DNA of 64,000 nucleotides from Blastocatellia bacterium AA13 (GTDB lineage: Bacteria > Acidobacteriota > Blastocatellia > UBA7656), in assembly GCA_003222245.1 (NCBI GenBank), contig QHVH01000003.1, positions 186,001 through 250,000 on the forward strand, in the 5' to 3' direction. Position numbers and translations under genes: made by a program. Positions 7,517 through 17,434 of this stretch are shown one piece after another. Below the pieces are notes generated by a model, which made no database searches, was not told the origin of the DNA, and worked only from the letters and a program-made list of their open reading frames with translations. Within the stretch, counting starts at the first letter, position 1; each line of letters starts with the position of its first letter.

Positions 7517-9730
7517 TTAGAAGAACCGGATCGTGTAGGTAAGCCGTACTCCACGCCCGATCTCTGGCGCAAACTCCTTTATGAAAGACAGGTGATTTCT
7601 GTACAGCCGGTCGCCCAGGTTGAAGCCCGTCAGCGAGATCGTCTGCGCTAGATGCTGTTGTGCGAACGTGTATGACGCGTTTGCGTTGAACACCGTGTAA
7701 CCGGCCGTCCGTGTCTCGGTCGAAAACAACCGGTTCTGGTCTTTAGCCATCACTGCCTCAGGAGCGAAGCGAAACCCCTTGTAGTTAAACTCCAACCCAA
7801 CACGACCGCGGAGCGGCGGTATTCGCGGCAGCGGCGTTCCGGGTTCGGTCAACTCAGCGTTGACATAGTCCAATTCGGAGAGCAGCCAGAGGTCACGGTG
7901 CAAGCCAATATCGAGTCGAGCTTCGGCGCCCGTGTATCGGGTAGTCCCCTGCGCGTAGTTCGCTATGAGCAAACCTGATTCTTCGTCGGTTTCGCCCGTT
8001 GGAGCAAGGAAGATAAAATCCCTAATGTGATAGTAGAAGTAATTGAGCTCGGCGCGCAGCCTTGCTCCGGAATGACGCAATGAGAAATCGATCCCGTCCG
8101 AGCTCTCGCGCTTGAGATTCGGATCGCCGATCTCGAATGTGGCGTTGCCGCCGTGCGGGCCAAGGTTATACAACTCCTCGAGAGCCGGAGCCCGGTAAGA
8201 GTGACTGTAGTTCACGACGAAGGCGCCGCCGGCCCATGTCGGCACACGCATCCCGATTGCGCCAGAAAAGCCATTAAACGAACGCGGCGGAGTGGGGCGA
8301 TCCAGAATCTGATCGGGATTATATCCGTTGTGCTCGAAACGGCCCCCAAACTGAAACGTCACATGCTCAAAGGTGAGCTTTTCCAATCCAAAGCCTGCGA
8401 ACGCATTCTGCTTCGTTGGCGGCGCAAGAGCCTCCGCTCCCGCCGATTTGTAGTCGCGGTGCAGTCCCCACACTCCAAAGCTTCCCGACCACCTTCCCGT
8501 CCTTCGTTCATCGAGCATGCCTCTATAGGTAAACGTCTTGTTCCTGAACTCGGTGTTTACTACGTTCTCAATAGGATTGATCTCCTGGTGCTTGTAGTCA
8601 TTGTACTGGAATGAAAACTGAGCGCCGCTGATGAAAGAGCCCAGGTCACGGAATCCACCGTTTAGCCGTATGCTGTGACGTCTCGGATTAAGGAATACAA
8701 TCTCGGGATTTTCTTCCGACTGGTCGAAAGGAATGCCGTAGCGCCGGCTGTCGAAAGAATAATCCAGGCTGACAAAAGGCTTGCCGGGATAGTAACCGAA
8801 TCCGCCCGAACCCGCGCCCTCTTTCGTGTAAGAATTCGCGATTCTTCCGATCGGAGTGTCATACGACCCCGCTCGTTGGCCGCTGCCATTGCCCCAGAAA
8901 AGCCAGTTTTTCGTCCCATACTCGATACCGCCGCCGCCGCCGCCCTGCCAGTTATTGCTGCTGCCGAGCGCGGTGATAAAGCCACGCACTCCATCATGAG
9001 CTGAATCGTGGCCGGTGATAGCATTGACGACACCTCCTATCGCATTGCTTCCGTAAAGCAATGTCGCAGGACCTTTCACCACCTCCAGCTTCTCGAGACT
9101 CAGTAAGTCAATGGGCTCGCCATGGTCTCCAGACTGAAAGCCAAGAGTTCCGATCCGATTGCCGTCTTGCAGCACGAGTACGCGGTCGCCGTCGAAACCC
9201 CTCACAACGGGACGCGACGTGCCAGGGCCGAAGGTTCGCTTGGCAACACCCAATTCGTGATCAAGCACGTCTCCCAGTGATTGAGTGTTCTTTTCAGAAA
9301 TCTCGCTCGCCGTGAGCGAGGAGACTGCTTGAATTGAATTGTATGTCGCCTCTTCCTGACCGCTGGCGCTTACAGTCACCTGCTCTCTTACCACTCTTAG
9401 GAACAACTGGAAGTCCGAAGTCGTTGTTCCATCGTTGGTGACCCGCGCGGACTGAACTACATCCGGCACCCGATCCATATGTGCGACGACATCATAGGTA
9501 CCCGCGGGAATGTTCTGGAGTTCGTACGTTCCATCGTCGTTTGTGTCAACGGAGCGCTTCAGTTGCAGAACCGTCACTACGATCCCGTGAAGCGGCTTGC
9601 CGGAGTTCTCCAGCGTTACCTTCCCTCGAATTGTTCCTCCGCTTGCTTGCGCGAAGCTCGGCAAGGCGAAGCAGTTGAAGAGTACTGCGACTATCGAAAA
9701 CACAGCTGCGAGTCTTGGGTATTGCTTCAT
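7517..9730 (-). CDS. TonB-dependent receptor, ZnuD-like
   Basis: A 737-residue outer-membrane receptor. It has a signal peptide (about residues 1-27, ending FAQA), a carboxypeptidase-regulatory/CNA-B-like domain at about 32-110 (GTIRGKVTLENSGKPLHGIVV), a plug at about 125-240 (VVRGFDGDRVLVLQDGNRIG; EKLEVVKGPATLLYGSNAIGGVVN), and a 22-strand barrel ending in RFF. The stretch LYNLGPHGGNATFEIGDPNL matches the pattern of zinc-type (ZnuD) receptors, but the substrate is inference. GAGGAG lies just before ATG 9730. A terminator follows the stop. The upstream same-strand gene at 9961-10389 encodes a small protein rich in His and Cys motifs. Confidence 0.9.
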   Translation of the reverse strand: MKQYPRLAAVFSIVAVLFNCFALPSFAQASGGTIRGKVTLENSGKPLHGIVVTVLQLKRSVDTNDDGTYELQNIPAGTYDVVAHMDRVPDVVQSARVTNDGTTTSDFQLFLRVVREQVTVSASGQEEATYNSIQAVSSLTASEISEKNTQSLGDVLDHELGVAKRTFGPGTSRPVVRGFDGDRVLVLQDGNRIGTLGFQSGDHGEPIDLLSLEKLEVVKGPATLLYGSNAIGGVVNAITGHDSAHDGVRGFITALGSSNNWQGGGGGGIEYGTKNWLFWGNGSGQRAGSYDTPIGRIANSYTKEGAGSGGFGYYPGKPFVSLDYSFDSRRYGIPFDQSEENPEIVFLNPRRHSIRLNGGFRDLGSFISGAQFSFQYNDYKHQEINPIENVVNTEFRNKTFTYRGMLDERRTGRWSGSFGVWGLHRDYKSAGAEALAPPTKQNAFAGFGLEKLTFEHVTFQFGGRFEHNGYNPDQILDRPTPPRSFNGFSGAIGMRVPTWAGGAFVVNYSHSYRAPALEELYNLGPHGGNATFEIGDPNLKRESSDGIDFSLRHSGARLRAELNYFYYHIRDFIFLAPTGETDEESGLLIANYAQGTTRYTGAEARLDIGLHRDLWLLSELDYVNAELTEPGTPLPRIPPLRGRVGLEFNYKGFRFAPEAVMAKDQNRLFSTETRTAGYTVFNANASYTFAQQHLAQTISLTGFNLGDRLYRNHLSFIKEFAPEIGRGVRLTYTIRFF

Positions 9731-9960
9731 GAATATCTCCTCAAATGAGTGCGATCAATCTATCGGCCAAATCGCCTTAGCCGTGAAGCACGTGTGCAAA
9801 GCTTCAAACCGCGTCATTGGATTACTAGACGCGACCGGAAATCGGCTAACCGAGATGGGTGGGTGGACGACGGAACGAACAGTAGTCTCGCAGAACAAAA
9901 CCCTGTTCTGTTTAAGGTTACTTCTCCTGGTTCGCGTCGCCGCGTGATGAATACGATCAC

Positions 9961-10389
9961 TCAAACGAGAGGAGGAGCGCGGCTGGACAGAGAAAGACGA
10001 GACGTGAGCTTGCAAGGCAAGCAAAGACAGATCTCCCGGGTCACGTCTTGACGAAACAGTTCGAGGATTGCTTCTGATGACTGGATTGTCGCGGTGAACG
10101 TGCGCTGCACGCGGCACGACAGACACTGGGAATCTGGGTTCGATTGCCGAGACCCATCGAAATTGCCGCCATCAGAAAGGACGATAGCGCCGGGTTGTCG
10201 GAGATCCGCGGTTCGATTCGGGTGTCGATGAGCGGCACTAACAAATACCGCGTGCGCAACGAGCCCAATCAACACGAGCCCAAGCACTCGTGAACTCTTC
10301 TTGTGCCCCTTTGCGCCTCTTGTGAGACACCTCAAATTCAACAGCGATCTCCGTCCGGCCCCAACGATTGCACTACTAAAGGCGCCCAT
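9961..10389 (-). CDS. Small membrane protein with HxH and CxxC motifs upstream of a TonB receptor
   Basis: The frame encodes about 142 residues if started at ATG 10389, but it is open upstream to 10470 and neither start has a clear ribosome-binding site. One hydrophobic helix (VLGLVLIGLVAHAVFVSAA) is followed by HRHPNR, a linker, CLSCRVQRTF and, near the C-terminus, CLCLPC. Paired His and Cys beyond a membrane helix suggest periplasmic metal binding. The gene precedes a ZnuD-like receptor on the same strand, separated by 230 bases. I recall similar DUF2946-like small proteins near metal receptors, but I cannot confirm the family. The function is unassigned. Confidence 0.5.
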   Translation of the reverse strand: MGAFSSAIVGAGRRSLLNLRCLTRGAKGHKKSSRVLGLVLIGLVAHAVFVSAAHRHPNRTADLRQPGAIVLSDGGNFDGSRQSNPDSQCLSCRVQRTFTATIQSSEAILELFRQDVTREICLCLPCKLTSRLSLSSRAPPLV

Positions 10390-10491
10390 TCTAGCAGCAG
10401 AGAGTTTCGAGGCGCCAGCGTGAACAAGAAACAGGCACCACGAACCTACGCAAAAATGATTCGCGCCCATGGATGGACGCCGAAGGAATCA

Positions 10492-13098
10492 TTAGAAGTT
10501 GAACCGCATTCCCATTTCTAACCTTCTTCCCGGAAGCGCGGCCGTAGGCCGGCCGAAAAACGGTGAGGTCTCGACACCGGAAAACGTGTTGAAGTTCGAA
10601 TGATTCAATAGATTATATGCCTGAATGTAATACTCGGTGACGAACCGCTTCCCTTCTCCCGCGCCGGATGGAAGACCGCCAAGCGCATCACCGGGATTGT
10701 TTATTCGGACGAAGACGGCCCGAGGCCCGCCGGCGCCGGATTCCTTTCGCTTGCCGAAACCAACGGACCAGCTCAGCCGCGTGCTCACGTCCCACTGAGA
10801 GGTTCCTCGCGCGCTGTTCCGCCCAATTCCATCCGGCCGATCATTGCTCACGGTGTCGCCGTTGTCGTCGAATCCGGTTGTGATGTTGTACGGGCTGCCG
10901 GATCGATAAAAGACCATAGCCCCGATCCTAAAAGCGCCGAGCGGGTTTCCACTCATCATGCTGAAGAACTGATGCCGCACATCCTGAAGCGACGGCCCGC
11001 GCTCCGACTGAAGATCGAAGTTGTTCGCCGGCAGGCTTGTAGGGCCGTCGGCCTCGTCCGTCCCCTTCGAGAGCCGATAGTTGACCAGGAACTGTAACCG
11101 CTTCGAAAAGTGATTCAGCCCGATGCCAAACATATGCGCGGACGTATTCGCGGACGATTCTATCTGGACGATATTTCCAGCCGCGGGATCTGGTCTGCCC
11201 TGGCCCGCCGGCGGCGCGTTGATGTTGTGTCCGCGAAGCTGGTGAACGCCTCGCTGAAAAAAATAATCGGTGCGCAGCCGAAATCGCTTTCCGAGCTCGC
11301 GCTCAACTTGAACGGAAGCTTGCTCGATATATGGCAACGTCATCGCCGGGTGTCTTTGAATTCGGCTGGCAGGCAGAACTGTCTCGGTTCCGCCGTTGAA
11401 TGGATCGGGAAAACCGGGGTTCCGCACAACTATGTCGCGCTGCGTGATTCCGTTGACTCGAAGCGTCTGCTCATACACGTCGGTCCCAAACCAGTTGTAA
11501 AAAATGCCTGCTCCGGCTCGAATAGTCGTGTTGCCCGATCGAGTCGGCGTCCAGGCGATCGCCAGCCTCGGCGCAAGATTGTTGCCATCGGCTATGTGGT
11601 TTTGTATCTCCTGCCGCAATCCGAGGCTCACGGAGAGATTCTTTTTCAGCCTGATGTCGTCCTGCCAGTACCACCCTGCTTGATACTGGCCGTATGCAAC
11701 CGCGGGCTCGCCTGCGCGGCGCGAATACGTAGTGGGCGCGCCGGCCTGGAATGCGGCGAGGCTCGAAAACACAAAAGTCCCGCCGAAATTTCTGAGATCC
11801 AGAGAGCGGTTCCCCGTTTGTTCGAAGCTCAGCCCCGCTCTCATCTGATGCTTTCCGAACACGAAGTCGACGTTGTCCACCAACTCGGATTCGCGAGTCC
11901 TGTTGGCGGCCTGAACTTGAGCTCCTCCGGAGTTGAACGCGTTGAGCACCTCAGTCGCGGGCGCATTCGAGGCTGAGCTCTCATTGAAAGTTCGCCAGAT
12001 CGTTTGAAATCGCAGTTCGTTCACAAGCCGTTTTGAGATCATTCCCGTGTCCGCCAGTCTCAACACGTGCTCCGCCTGATCCGTCATGAACGCGCGGTCC
12101 GGTAGATCGAAGTCGCCTACGCCGAGATTGTCGAGGCGGATTGCATTGCGCTGATACTCCGCGCGAAGAGTATGCGTCTTTGTAAGCACGTGTTCTATTC
12201 GCGCCGACAGATTCAGCGTGCGCGAAGGTCTCGCAACGATGTCGTTGAAAGGCCCGCCCGGCAAGGCGGCTACTATGGTCTTTGAGTCGAATGCCTGAGT
12301 GCTCTCGGCGGCAAGAAACAGGGATGTGTGATTCTTCCAGATAGGACCGTTCAAATCGAAGTTGAAGCGGCGCAATTGTTCGTCTCCGCGAGTCGGCGCC
12401 AGTGCATTTCGCGCATTGAACAGCCCGTCGCGAAAGGCGGATCCGAAGGTCCCGTGCCATGTATCGATACCCGGCTTGGTCGTTATATCAATGCTGCCGA
12501 AGCCCGGCTCGTGATTGTCCGCCGAGTAGGCATTCATGCGAAACCGAATCTCGCGAATCCGCGATTTCGGCGGCAGCTTCCCGCCTCGAAAACCATTCAC
12601 GCGTATTGACGCTCCGGGACCGCCAATCCGGCGAAGCGTCTGCTCCATTTCGTCGGGGTCATCCGGCAAAGCTGCTATTTGCTCCTGCGTGAGAATCGTG
12701 CTGAAGGCGTCGCCTCGGAGATCGGTCTTCTTTTCAAGCTTATCCTCGCTGATGACGACGGCCTCATTGACTCTTGCGATGCTCATCTTGACATCAACGT
12801 GCTTTGTTCCCGATCTCACGGTGATGTCTTTCTTGTCGATTGGCTCGAATCCGGCGGCTTCAACATGGAGACCCCAGCCGCCGGGTGTGAGCGCGGAGAA
12901 TAGGGCCTCGCCTCGCTCGTTGGTTTGAGAAGTCAGTACGGCGCCTCCCAGATTGATCTTTACGCTAGCGCCCAGGATTGCGGCTCCAGCAGGATCGACG
13001 ACAGTGACCCTCAGCGCGGAATCAGCCGGACTTCGAGTTTGGGCCGAAGCAATGACTTGAATAATCAGTAGCAGTATCAAAGCCGATTTATTCCGCAT
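10492..13098 (-). CDS. Oar-like TonB-dependent receptor with carboxypeptidase-regulatory domain
   Basis: An 868-residue outer-membrane protein. It has a signal peptide (residues 1-19, ending ASAQ), a carboxypeptidase-regulatory-like domain at about 28-110 ([20 protein letters not shown]), a plug domain at about 120-215 ([26 protein letters not shown]), and a long barrel ending in MGMRFNF. The architecture is that of Oar-type receptors, which are greatly expanded in Acidobacteriota; substrates are usually unknown. GAGGTG precedes ATG 13098. The gene follows a secreted lipoprotein-sorting-like protein by 64 bases on the same strand and is probably cotranscribed with it. The ends of the barrel strands are intact, with no frameshift. 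Confidence 0.9.
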   Translation of the reverse strand: MRNKSALILLLIIQVIASAQTRSPADSALRVTVVDPAGAAILGASVKINLGGAVLTSQTNERGEALFSALTPGGWGLHVEAAGFEPIDKKDITVRSGTKHVDVKMSIARVNEAVVISEDKLEKKTDLRGDAFSTILTQEQIAALPDDPDEMEQTLRRIGGPGASIRVNGFRGGKLPPKSRIREIRFRMNAYSADNHEPGFGSIDITTKPGIDTWHGTFGSAFRDGLFNARNALAPTRGDEQLRRFNFDLNGPIWKNHTSLFLAAESTQAFDSKTIVAALPGGPFNDIVARPSRTLNLSARIEHVLTKTHTLRAEYQRNAIRLDNLGVGDFDLPDRAFMTDQAEHVLRLADTGMISKRLVNELRFQTIWRTFNESSASNAPATEVLNAFNSGGAQVQAANRTRESELVDNVDFVFGKHQMRAGLSFEQTGNRSLDLRNFGGTFVFSSLAAFQAGAPTTYSRRAGEPAVAYGQYQAGWYWQDDIRLKKNLSVSLGLRQEIQNHIADGNNLAPRLAIAWTPTRSGNTTIRAGAGIFYNWFGTDVYEQTLRVNGITQRDIVVRNPGFPDPFNGGTETVLPASRIQRHPAMTLPYIEQASVQVERELGKRFRLRTDYFFQRGVHQLRGHNINAPPAGQGRPDPAAGNIVQIESSANTSAHMFGIGLNHFSKRLQFLVNYRLSKGTDEADGPTSLPANNFDLQSERGPSLQDVRHQFFSMMSGNPLGAFRIGAMVFYRSGSPYNITTGFDDNGDTVSNDRPDGIGRNSARGTSQWDVSTRLSWSVGFGKRKESGAGGPRAVFVRINNPGDALGGLPSGAGEGKRFVTEYYIQAYNLLNHSNFNTFSGVETSPFFGRPTAALPGRRLEMGMRFNF

Positions 13099-13162
13099 GA
13101 GTAAGCACCTCGCTCAATCGCGGGAGATGATGGACCGGAATCTTGACGCTTGGTCGATATCT

Positions 13163-14101
13163 CTATTTCTTCTTTTCGAATCGGTCAGGCTTCATCGGCG
13201 GGTTGATTTTATATTTCTGAACCTCGAGCTCTTCATTAACCTTGCCATCTATCGCCCTCGTTATTTTGTGTGGAAGCATTACCCCATCGACGGCTTTGTA
13301 ATCCGCGAAGCGCACCTGATATTCCGACTCGTTCTGGCTGGCGGGGGTTTTCGCGGCCTCTTGCTCGGCTTCTTTGACGTGCTGCTCAGTGTCTGCCGCG
13401 TGTTTCTCGGCTTGCTCGCGATTCACCACGGTATTCGAAAAACTCCTCGTGATGATTCGCGGCGCGACGGCCTTGTAACTCATCATCAGCGGATAATGAG
13501 ATTTTTTATCCAGGAACAGTCTTGCCGCGAAATTCGCCGGGCCCTTCACGTCTATGACGTCTGCGCTGCCGTCGTCCGCCTGAGCTTCGCCCGCGTATGC
13601 GAACTCGAATTCGGCGGGGCTCTTGAGCAGCAAGGACAGGAGGCTCCGTGCCCTTTCATTTCGCAACTGATTTTGACGGCTCTGTCGCGCGCGCGGATCG
13701 TCGGAGGGTTTTTTGATGACAATCGTCCCCGAACCGCTGGTGTTGGAGTCCTCCCAGGTCTGATCCCCGTTGACGACTATGATCCGCGTGAGCGTCGCGT
13801 CGCCCATCGGCAAGTTGATCGTCTCGGTTTGCATAAATTTATCGGGCAATAGGAACTCGAGCCTGGCATCGCCGCTAACCTGGTCGTCGCCCATCGCGCG
13901 CTGGAGCTTACAGTCGATCGATAGTGATTGAACGTTGTCGAGCCTCTGACCGCCGAGCGCCTGCCTGGCCTGTTCGAGCAACTCCTTCGCCTGTTGTGTC
14001 TGATCGCCAAGCGCGGCGACCATAGCGGCAGCGCGCCTTGCAGTGGTCGGAACCGTCAACGTTAGAATTATTCCGAGAACGAGAGAACCGATAGATTTCA
14101 T
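13163..14101 (-). CDS. Secreted LolA/lipoprotein-sorting-like protein
   Basis: A 312-residue protein with a signal peptide (MKSIGSLVLGIILTLTVPTTA). A coiled stretch follows (AKELLEQARQALGGQRLDNVQSLSI), then a beta-rich region with the pattern seen in outer-membrane-lipoprotein-sorting-like proteins (ARLEFLLPDKFMQTETI; VVNGDQTWEDS; FAYAGEAQADDGSADVIDVKG; RLFLDKKSHYPLMMSY; FADYKAVDGVMLPHKI). These proteins adopt a LolA-like half-barrel in the periplasm. A charged insertion sits at about residues 225-255 (EQAEKHAADTEQ). AGGAGG lies just before ATG 14101. It is the first gene of a unit with the Oar-like receptor. The cargo, if any, is unknown. Confidence 0.7.
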   Translation of the reverse strand: MKSIGSLVLGIILTLTVPTTARRAAAMVAALGDQTQQAKELLEQARQALGGQRLDNVQSLSIDCKLQRAMGDDQVSGDARLEFLLPDKFMQTETINLPMGDATLTRIIVVNGDQTWEDSNTSGSGTIVIKKPSDDPRARQSRQNQLRNERARSLLSLLLKSPAEFEFAYAGEAQADDGSADVIDVKGPANFAARLFLDKKSHYPLMMSYKAVAPRIITRSFSNTVVNREQAEKHAADTEQHVKEAEQEAAKTPASQNESEYQVRFADYKAVDGVMLPHKITRAIDGKVNEELEVQKYKINPPMKPDRFEKKK

Positions 14102-14262
14102 GAGCGACCTCCTGATGTATTTGATCCATTCGCGATCTTCGTCGATCGCGTTCGATTCTTATTAAACGACAGAGATTCGCCCGGGTGGTCAAGCAGCGGT
14201 AAAGAGTTTGTTAAGAATGTAAAATCAGGTGTGGAAGCCTCTATGCGGAAACATGACGATGA

Positions 14263-14268
14263 TATAAT
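14263..14268 (+). promoter_or_regulatory. Candidate -10 element of the histidine kinase gene
   Basis: A consensus TATAAT lies seven bases before the GTG at 14275, and a usual +1 would fall almost on that codon. No clear -35 or Shine-Dalgarno is visible. This fits leaderless transcription, but it is only a pattern match. Confidence 0.4.
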
Positions 14269-14274
14269 TCGCGC

Positions 14275-16191
14275 GTGCGCATGCTCGGAAAGAAACCTTC
14301 GATCACTATCGTTGTCGTAGCGCTGCTCGTGGTTTTTCTGCCTGTAGTAGCCGCGCTGCAGTATCGATGGCTTGGACAGGTGAGCGACGGCGAGCGACAA
14401 CGCATGCAGTCGAGCCTGAAGTCGAGCGTTGACGGATTCAGCCGGGACTTCGACCGCGAAATCATTCGCGCATACCTCAATTTTCAAATCGATTCCACCT
14501 CCGATAATGATCGCTATACGGCGTATGTGCGATCGTATGACCTCTGGCGACGTTCCTCCGGTTTTCCCGGGCTTATCGGAGACATCTTTTATGTAAGCGT
14601 AAGCGACGGCTCGGCCGCGCTTAGCAAGTTTGATCGGGCGGCCGGCAAGATGGAGCCGGTCGAATGGCCGGATGAGCTGGCCGCCTTGCGTCAGAAGTTG
14701 TCCGAGACGCGAAAATCACCGATGCTCAGGGCCTTCAAGACCAGCGTCGATCAAATCACGATTGCCGATCAAAGGACCGATCACAAAGAAGACGCCGCCG
14801 CTTCTACGGCCGATATCATGCTGCAGGGTCCGGTAAACCCGCTTGATCCCGACATCCCGGCGCTCGTCGTACCGGTTACGTCATTCCAATCAAAGCGGCT
14901 GCCTGCTCTATCGAACATCACTCCGCGGTCGTCCTTCACAATCGTCAAATTGAATCTCGAATGCATCAAAAATGAAATACTCCCGGAACTCGCGAGAAAG
15001 TACTTTGCGGGAAGCGAAGGACTCAACTACAACGTCACCGTGGTTCGCCGCGATCAGCAAGGCGGCGTCGTATTCGCCACCGAACCGCGCTCGGCTGGGC
15101 CGGATCCAAGCCGGGCCGATGCTACGGTTGGGATATTCGGAATCAAGCTGGACCAGATCGAGGAGTTCTTACGCGGAGAGCTCTGGCACAAAGCCATCGA
15201 GAGTCAACGCGGCAATCGTACAGCCAGAGTACTAATTCGATCGATCAACGATCATCAAGCCGAGCTCTCCGACGGACCCGTCGCTCTTTATGAGGACTCG
15301 CAGGCGGGACAGTGGGATGCGATCGTGCAGCATCGCTCAGGATCGCTGGAAGCCGCGGTGACAAACACGCGCAGGCGAAACCTCATACTCAGCTTCTCGG
15401 TACTGCTCCTGCTGGCCGCCAGTGTCGCTCTGATAGCTGTTTCCAGCCGTAGAGCAATGAGGCTCGCGCGCCAGCAGATGGAGTTCGTGGCCGGCATTTC
15501 ACACGAACTGCGAACCCCGCTCGCGGTGATTCGGTCCGCGGGCGAGAACCTTTCCGACGGACTTATACAGGACAAGGGTCAGGTCAGAGAGTACGGCGAC
15601 TTGATTCAAAGCGAAGGGCGAAGGCTCACGGCAATGGTCGAACAGGTTCTCGAGTTCGCGGGCGCGCAATCGGGTCGCAAGACATTCGAGCTTCAGCCGT
15701 TGGATATCAACCGAATCATCCACTCCGCGCTTGAATCATGCAAAGCAGAGATCGACCAGGGCGGCTTCGATGTTGAAACGATCATCAGTCAGGAGCTCCC
15801 GCTTGTAATGGCTGATGGAAACGCAATATCACGCTCGTTACAAAACCTGATTTCAAACGCGATGAAATACAGCGGAGCCAGCCGGCGGATCGTCGTCGAG
15901 GCCGTGCCGGCTCGCAATGAGAGAGGCGATATGATGGTCGCCGTCGTAGTTCGCGATCAAGGGATCGGCCTGGCATCCGCGGAAGCAGCTCATGTATTCG
16001 AGCCGTTCTATCGCGGAAAGGAAGCCGTTGCCGCGCAGATACACGGCAGCGGATTGGGTCTTAGCATAGTGAAGCACATCGTAGAATCCCACGGCGGTCA
16101 GCTAACGGTGGATAGCGCACCAGGGAAAGGCAGCGCGTTCAAGTTCACTTTGAAGGCCGCTTCGGAACCGGCTGCCGTGAGCGCAACTTGA
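14275..16191 (+). CDS. Membrane sensor histidine kinase
   Basis: A 638-residue protein with a first membrane helix at about residues 9-28 (ITIVVVALLVVFLPVVAAL), a large periplasmic sensor region of about 340 residues without a recognised domain, and a second helix at about 367-390 (LILSFSVLLLLAASVALIAV). A short basic linker takes the place of a clear HAMP. The HisKA box is FVAGISHELRTPLAVI with phosphoacceptor His410, and a HATPase domain follows (N box LQNLISNAMKY, GSGLGLSIVKHIVESHGG). The start may be GTG 14275 or ATG 14281; no ribosome-binding site is seen. Its stop overlaps the response regulator start, so the two form a two-component system. Confidence 0.92.
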   Translation: MRMLGKKPSITIVVVALLVVFLPVVAALQYRWLGQVSDGERQRMQSSLKSSVDGFSRDFDREIIRAYLNFQIDSTSDNDRYTAYVRSYDLWRRSSGFPGLIGDIFYVSVSDGSAALSKFDRAAGKMEPVEWPDELAALRQKLSETRKSPMLRAFKTSVDQITIADQRTDHKEDAAASTADIMLQGPVNPLDPDIPALVVPVTSFQSKRLPALSNITPRSSFTIVKLNLECIKNEILPELARKYFAGSEGLNYNVTVVRRDQQGGVVFATEPRSAGPDPSRADATVGIFGIKLDQIEEFLRGELWHKAIESQRGNRTARVLIRSINDHQAELSDGPVALYEDSQAGQWDAIVQHRSGSLEAAVTNTRRRNLILSFSVLLLLAASVALIAVSSRRAMRLARQQMEFVAGISHELRTPLAVIRSAGENLSDGLIQDKGQVREYGDLIQSEGRRLTAMVEQVLEFAGAQSGRKTFELQPLDINRIIHSALESCKAEIDQGGFDVETIISQELPLVMADGNAISRSLQNLISNAMKYSGASRRIVVEAVPARNERGDMMVAVVVRDQGIGLASAEAAHVFEPFYRGKEAVAAQIHGSGLGLSIVKHIVESHGGQLTVDSAPGKGSAFKFTLKAASEPAAVSAT

Positions 16192-16871
16192 GCAAAAGAA
16201 TTCTACTGATAGAAGACGAGCCCGGACTCGTGCTGACGTTGACTCACCGGCTCGCGAGTGAGGGCTACGAGGTGACGACCTCGCGAGACGGACAGAGCGG
16301 CTTCGACATGGCGCGCGCTGAGACTTTTGATCTGATTCTGCTGGACGTCATGCTTCCCGGTAAGAACGGCTTCGATGTTTGCCGCGACTTGCGCCAGCAG
16401 AACGTGCAGACGCCGGTGCTCATGCTGACGGCCCGCGGCCAGGTGGTAGACAGGGTGGTCGGATTGAAGCTGGGGGCCGACGATTATCTTACAAAGCCCT
16501 TCGAGATGATCGAGCTTCTGGCGCGCATAGAAGCATTGTTGCGAAGAGCCCCGGCGAGCGGCGCCTGCGCCGACTCGTTCCAGTTTGGGCTTATTAGGGT
16601 CGACTTTAGAAAAGCTGAGCTGCGTCGGGACGGCGAGCCCGTTGAATTGTCAGCGCGCGAGTTTCAGTTACTGCGATATTTCATTGAGCACCGAGGCGCG
16701 GCTCTGTCTCGCGAGGAGCTTCTCAACGACGTATGGGGTTATCAATCGATGGTAACGACGCGGACTGTCGACGTTCACGTAGCCTGGCTGCGGCAGAAGA
16801 TCGAGCAGAGCCCCCGCCATCCTCAATACATCCTCACCGTTCACGGAATCGGTTATAAGTTCACCGGCTGA
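16188..16871 (+). CDS. OmpR/PhoB-family response regulator
   Basis: A 227-residue regulator. The receiver domain at 1-115 has the acidic pair (IEDE, residues 8-11), phosphoacceptor Asp53 in LILLDVMLP, the switch Thr in MLTARG, and Lys103 in LTKPF. A winged-helix DNA-binding domain follows at about 130-227 (LSAREFQLLRYFIEHRG; TRTVDVHVAWLRQKIE; VHGIGYKF). The start is a TTG within the kinase stop codon (TTGA), so translation is coupled. It almost certainly receives phosphate from the kinase at 14275. Its targets are unknown; the divergently transcribed secreted protein and TonB receptor genes at 14101 are candidates by position. Confidence 0.93.
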   Translation: MSKRILLIEDEPGLVLTLTHRLASEGYEVTTSRDGQSGFDMARAETFDLILLDVMLPGKNGFDVCRDLRQQNVQTPVLMLTARGQVVDRVVGLKLGADDYLTKPFEMIELLARIEALLRRAPASGACADSFQFGLIRVDFRKAELRRDGEPVELSAREFQLLRYFIEHRGAALSREELLNDVWGYQSMVTTRTVDVHVAWLRQKIEQSPRHPQYILTVHGIGYKFTG

Positions 16872-16887
16872 CAAAGGTATCGCGCGC

Positions 16888-17277
16888 TCAATCCAGATCT
16901 TCCGTAATGTAATCGATGTCGTCGTCGCTCTCGAAGAAGGAGCGATACAACTCTCGCGCGAAGTCGAGCTGGGCAGCATCCACCAGGACTCGCAACTCGC
17001 CGCCGAACGCCAGATGCGGCTGCACCGAGAGCGCGTATCCACCCTGAACAATAGCCGCCACTCCATTCTGTTCCAGAGTTTCCTTGATCATCAAAGCTAT
17101 GGGGTGTGAGTTGGGCCGGCATAATTCAGCGAACGCGCGAGGCTCTCTATTGATTGTCGCGACGCCTGTTCTTGCGTCAGAGTTGAGCGCGCTTGGAACC
17201 AGGGCGCAGCCGCAATGCGGACAGCTCTTATCGCGAGGATTGAACTCGCCGGCGCAGATGGGGCACAACATCAACAT
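16888..17277 (-). CDS. Zinc-ribbon plus DUF2007-type protein
   Basis: About 129 residues. A zinc ribbon at the N-terminus (CPICAGEFNPRDKSCPHCG) is followed by a DUF2007-like domain (PIALMIKETLEQNGVAAIVQGGYALS; GGELRVLVDAAQLDFARELYRSFF) and an acidic tail ending EDLD. DUF2007 proteins are putative signal-transducing or PII-like small domains. ATG 17277 places the zinc ribbon at the very start, as in similar proteins. The longer upstream frame is arginine-rich and lacks conservation. It is convergent with the response regulator (16 bases between stops). Confidence 0.75.
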   Translation of the reverse strand: MLMLCPICAGEFNPRDKSCPHCGCALVPSALNSDARTGVATINREPRAFAELCRPNSHPIALMIKETLEQNGVAAIVQGGYALSVQPHLAFGGELRVLVDAAQLDFARELYRSFFESDDDIDYITEDLD

Positions 17278-17361
17278 CGCTGTGAATCTAACAGCAGCCC
17301 TAACGGCGCACAAGCGAGGGGCTGCGACGCTTTGACCATCAGGTGAAGCGAAGAACCGGCC

Positions 17362-17407
17362 AAAAAAATCGGGAACCGCGGTGCTTCCGTGAGCCACGCG
17401 ATTCCCG
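17362..17407 (-). terminator. Rho-independent terminator of the acylase gene
   Basis: CGGGAACCGCG at 17370-17380 pairs with CGCGATTCCCG at 17397-17407 with one mismatch. On the minus strand it is followed by a run of seven T (17362-17368). It lies 28 bases after the acylase stop. Confidence 0.85.
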
Positions 17408-17434
17408 AACAGTGCACATCCTTAGTGCACTATG

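Noticed and set aside
8153-8614. Opposite-strand frames inside the TonB receptors, acylase and mutS (for example 8153-8614, 11110-11976, 44095-44760)
   Set aside because: High-GC coding sequence leaves long open antisense frames; these lack domain text, signal peptides or credible ribosome-binding sites.
9746-9960. Riboswitch (for example cobalamin) upstream of the TonB receptor
   Set aside because: No cobalamin box or other recognisable riboswitch core is present on the minus strand.
10130-10220. A tRNA-like T-loop (GGTTCGATT) in this stretch
   Set aside because: The flanking arms do not fold into a cloverleaf, and the region is inside the small His/Cys-rich gene.
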